A stretch of DNA of 13,316 bases from an uncultured Collinsella sp. (GTDB lineage Bacteria > Actinomycetota > Coriobacteriia > Coriobacteriales > Coriobacteriaceae). The position numbers and the translations under genes are program-made. The notes under the pieces are model-generated. The model saw nothing but the letters and a program-made list of their open reading frames with translations, was not told the DNA's origin and did no database searches. Of this stretch, positions 13,125 through 13,316 are shown piece after piece. Within the stretch, counting starts at the first letter, position 1, and each line of letters starts with the position of its first letter. The stretch lies in NCBI GenBank assembly GCA_900541785.1, contig UQKY01000053.1, forward strand, positions 1 through 13,316, written 5' to 3'.

Positions 13125-13162
13125 GAAAAGAACCCGGCACCCATATAAGTGCCGGGTTCTCT
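13125..13162 (-). terminator. Terminator of tuf
   Basis: AGAACCCGGCAC (13129-13140) pairs with GTGCCGGGTTCT (13149-13160), a perfect 12-bp stem with an 8-nt loop. On the - strand it is followed by a T-rich tract (TTCTTTTCT). It begins 28 nt beyond the tuf stop. Confidence 0.9.
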
Positions 13163-13187
13163 AAGTCAGCTATATCAAAGAGCTAAT

Positions 13188-13316
13188 TTACTCAATGATC
13201 GTGGAGACGATGCCCGAACCGACGGTGTGGCCACCCTCGCGGATAGCGAAGCGCAGACCCTCCTCCATGGCGATCGGGTGGATGAGGTCGCCCTCGATGG
13301 TGATGTGGTCACCAGG
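13188..13316 (-). CDS. tuf: Elongation factor Tu, C-terminal fragment
   Basis: The last 42 codons of a gene running off the right edge, read on the - strand with TAA at 13190-13188. The peptide starts PGDHITIEGDLIHPIAMEEG, continues with LRFAIREGGHTVGSG and ends IVSTIIE; this is domain 3 of EF-Tu, which helps bind aminoacyl-tRNA. EF-Tu delivers aminoacyl-tRNA to the ribosome A site using GTP. The GTPase domain lies outside the window. It is separated from rpmG by its own terminator and the rpmG promoter. Confidence 0.96.
   Translation of the reverse strand, partial: PGDHITIEGDLIHPIAMEEGLRFAIREGGHTVGSGIVSTIIE

Noticed and set aside
1..13316. CRISPR array, insertion sequence, prophage or integron
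   Set aside because: No regularly spaced repeats, transposase, integrase or att-like direct repeats were seen; tRNA-Trp has no duplicated 3' end nearby.

Overview
The window reads as chromosomal core DNA from a GC-rich Actinomycetota bacterium, most likely a gut Coriobacteriia such as Collinsella. This taxonomic guess is an inference from four things: strong G/C third-position bias, Gram-positive-type short leaders with AGGAGG-like ribosome binding sites, an LAATG-type sortase signal, and the order tuf-rpmG-tRNA-Trp-secE-nusG-rplK-rplA. No phage, insertion sequence, CRISPR array or plasmid gene was seen.

Positions 1-10213 are read on the + strand. They hold the 3' end of asnS with a strong terminator; a WYL-domain transcription regulator; a three-gene ABC importer of the TrpXYZ-like type (Tat-signal lipoprotein, permease, ATPase); a secreted, sortase-anchored 5'-nucleotidase; a small MscS channel; and a two-gene operon joining a cytoplasmic ParB-like/PnrA-like (BMP) fusion protein to a metallophosphoesterase by a 4-nt stop/start overlap. 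Positions 10341-13316 are read on the - strand. They form the transcription-translation cluster: the tuf 3' end and its terminator, then rpmG, tRNA-Trp, secE, nusG, rplK and rplA, with rplA ending convergently against the metallophosphoesterase gene.

Two things stand out. First, the ParB-like/BMP fusion plus phosphoesterase operon (7590-10213) looks like an intracellular ligand-sensing or nucleotide-processing pair rather than a transporter. I know of no described function for it. Second, four stem-loops (4417-4457, 4473-4512, 7500-7535, 10212-10252) share a design: AAAACC-type outer arms ending in a T run, and GGGACAG or a relative at the tip. Three of them begin inside a stop codon. They look like one dispersed palindromic repeat family used as bidirectional terminators.

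Several ORF starts were moved downstream to fit the ribosome binding sites (regulator, lipoprotein, ATPase, MscS, rplK, rplA). The 49-residue rpmG gene was found by translating the - strand directly. No gene-free stretch exceeds 300 bases; the longest is 12909-13187, which holds the rpmG promoter and the tuf terminator.
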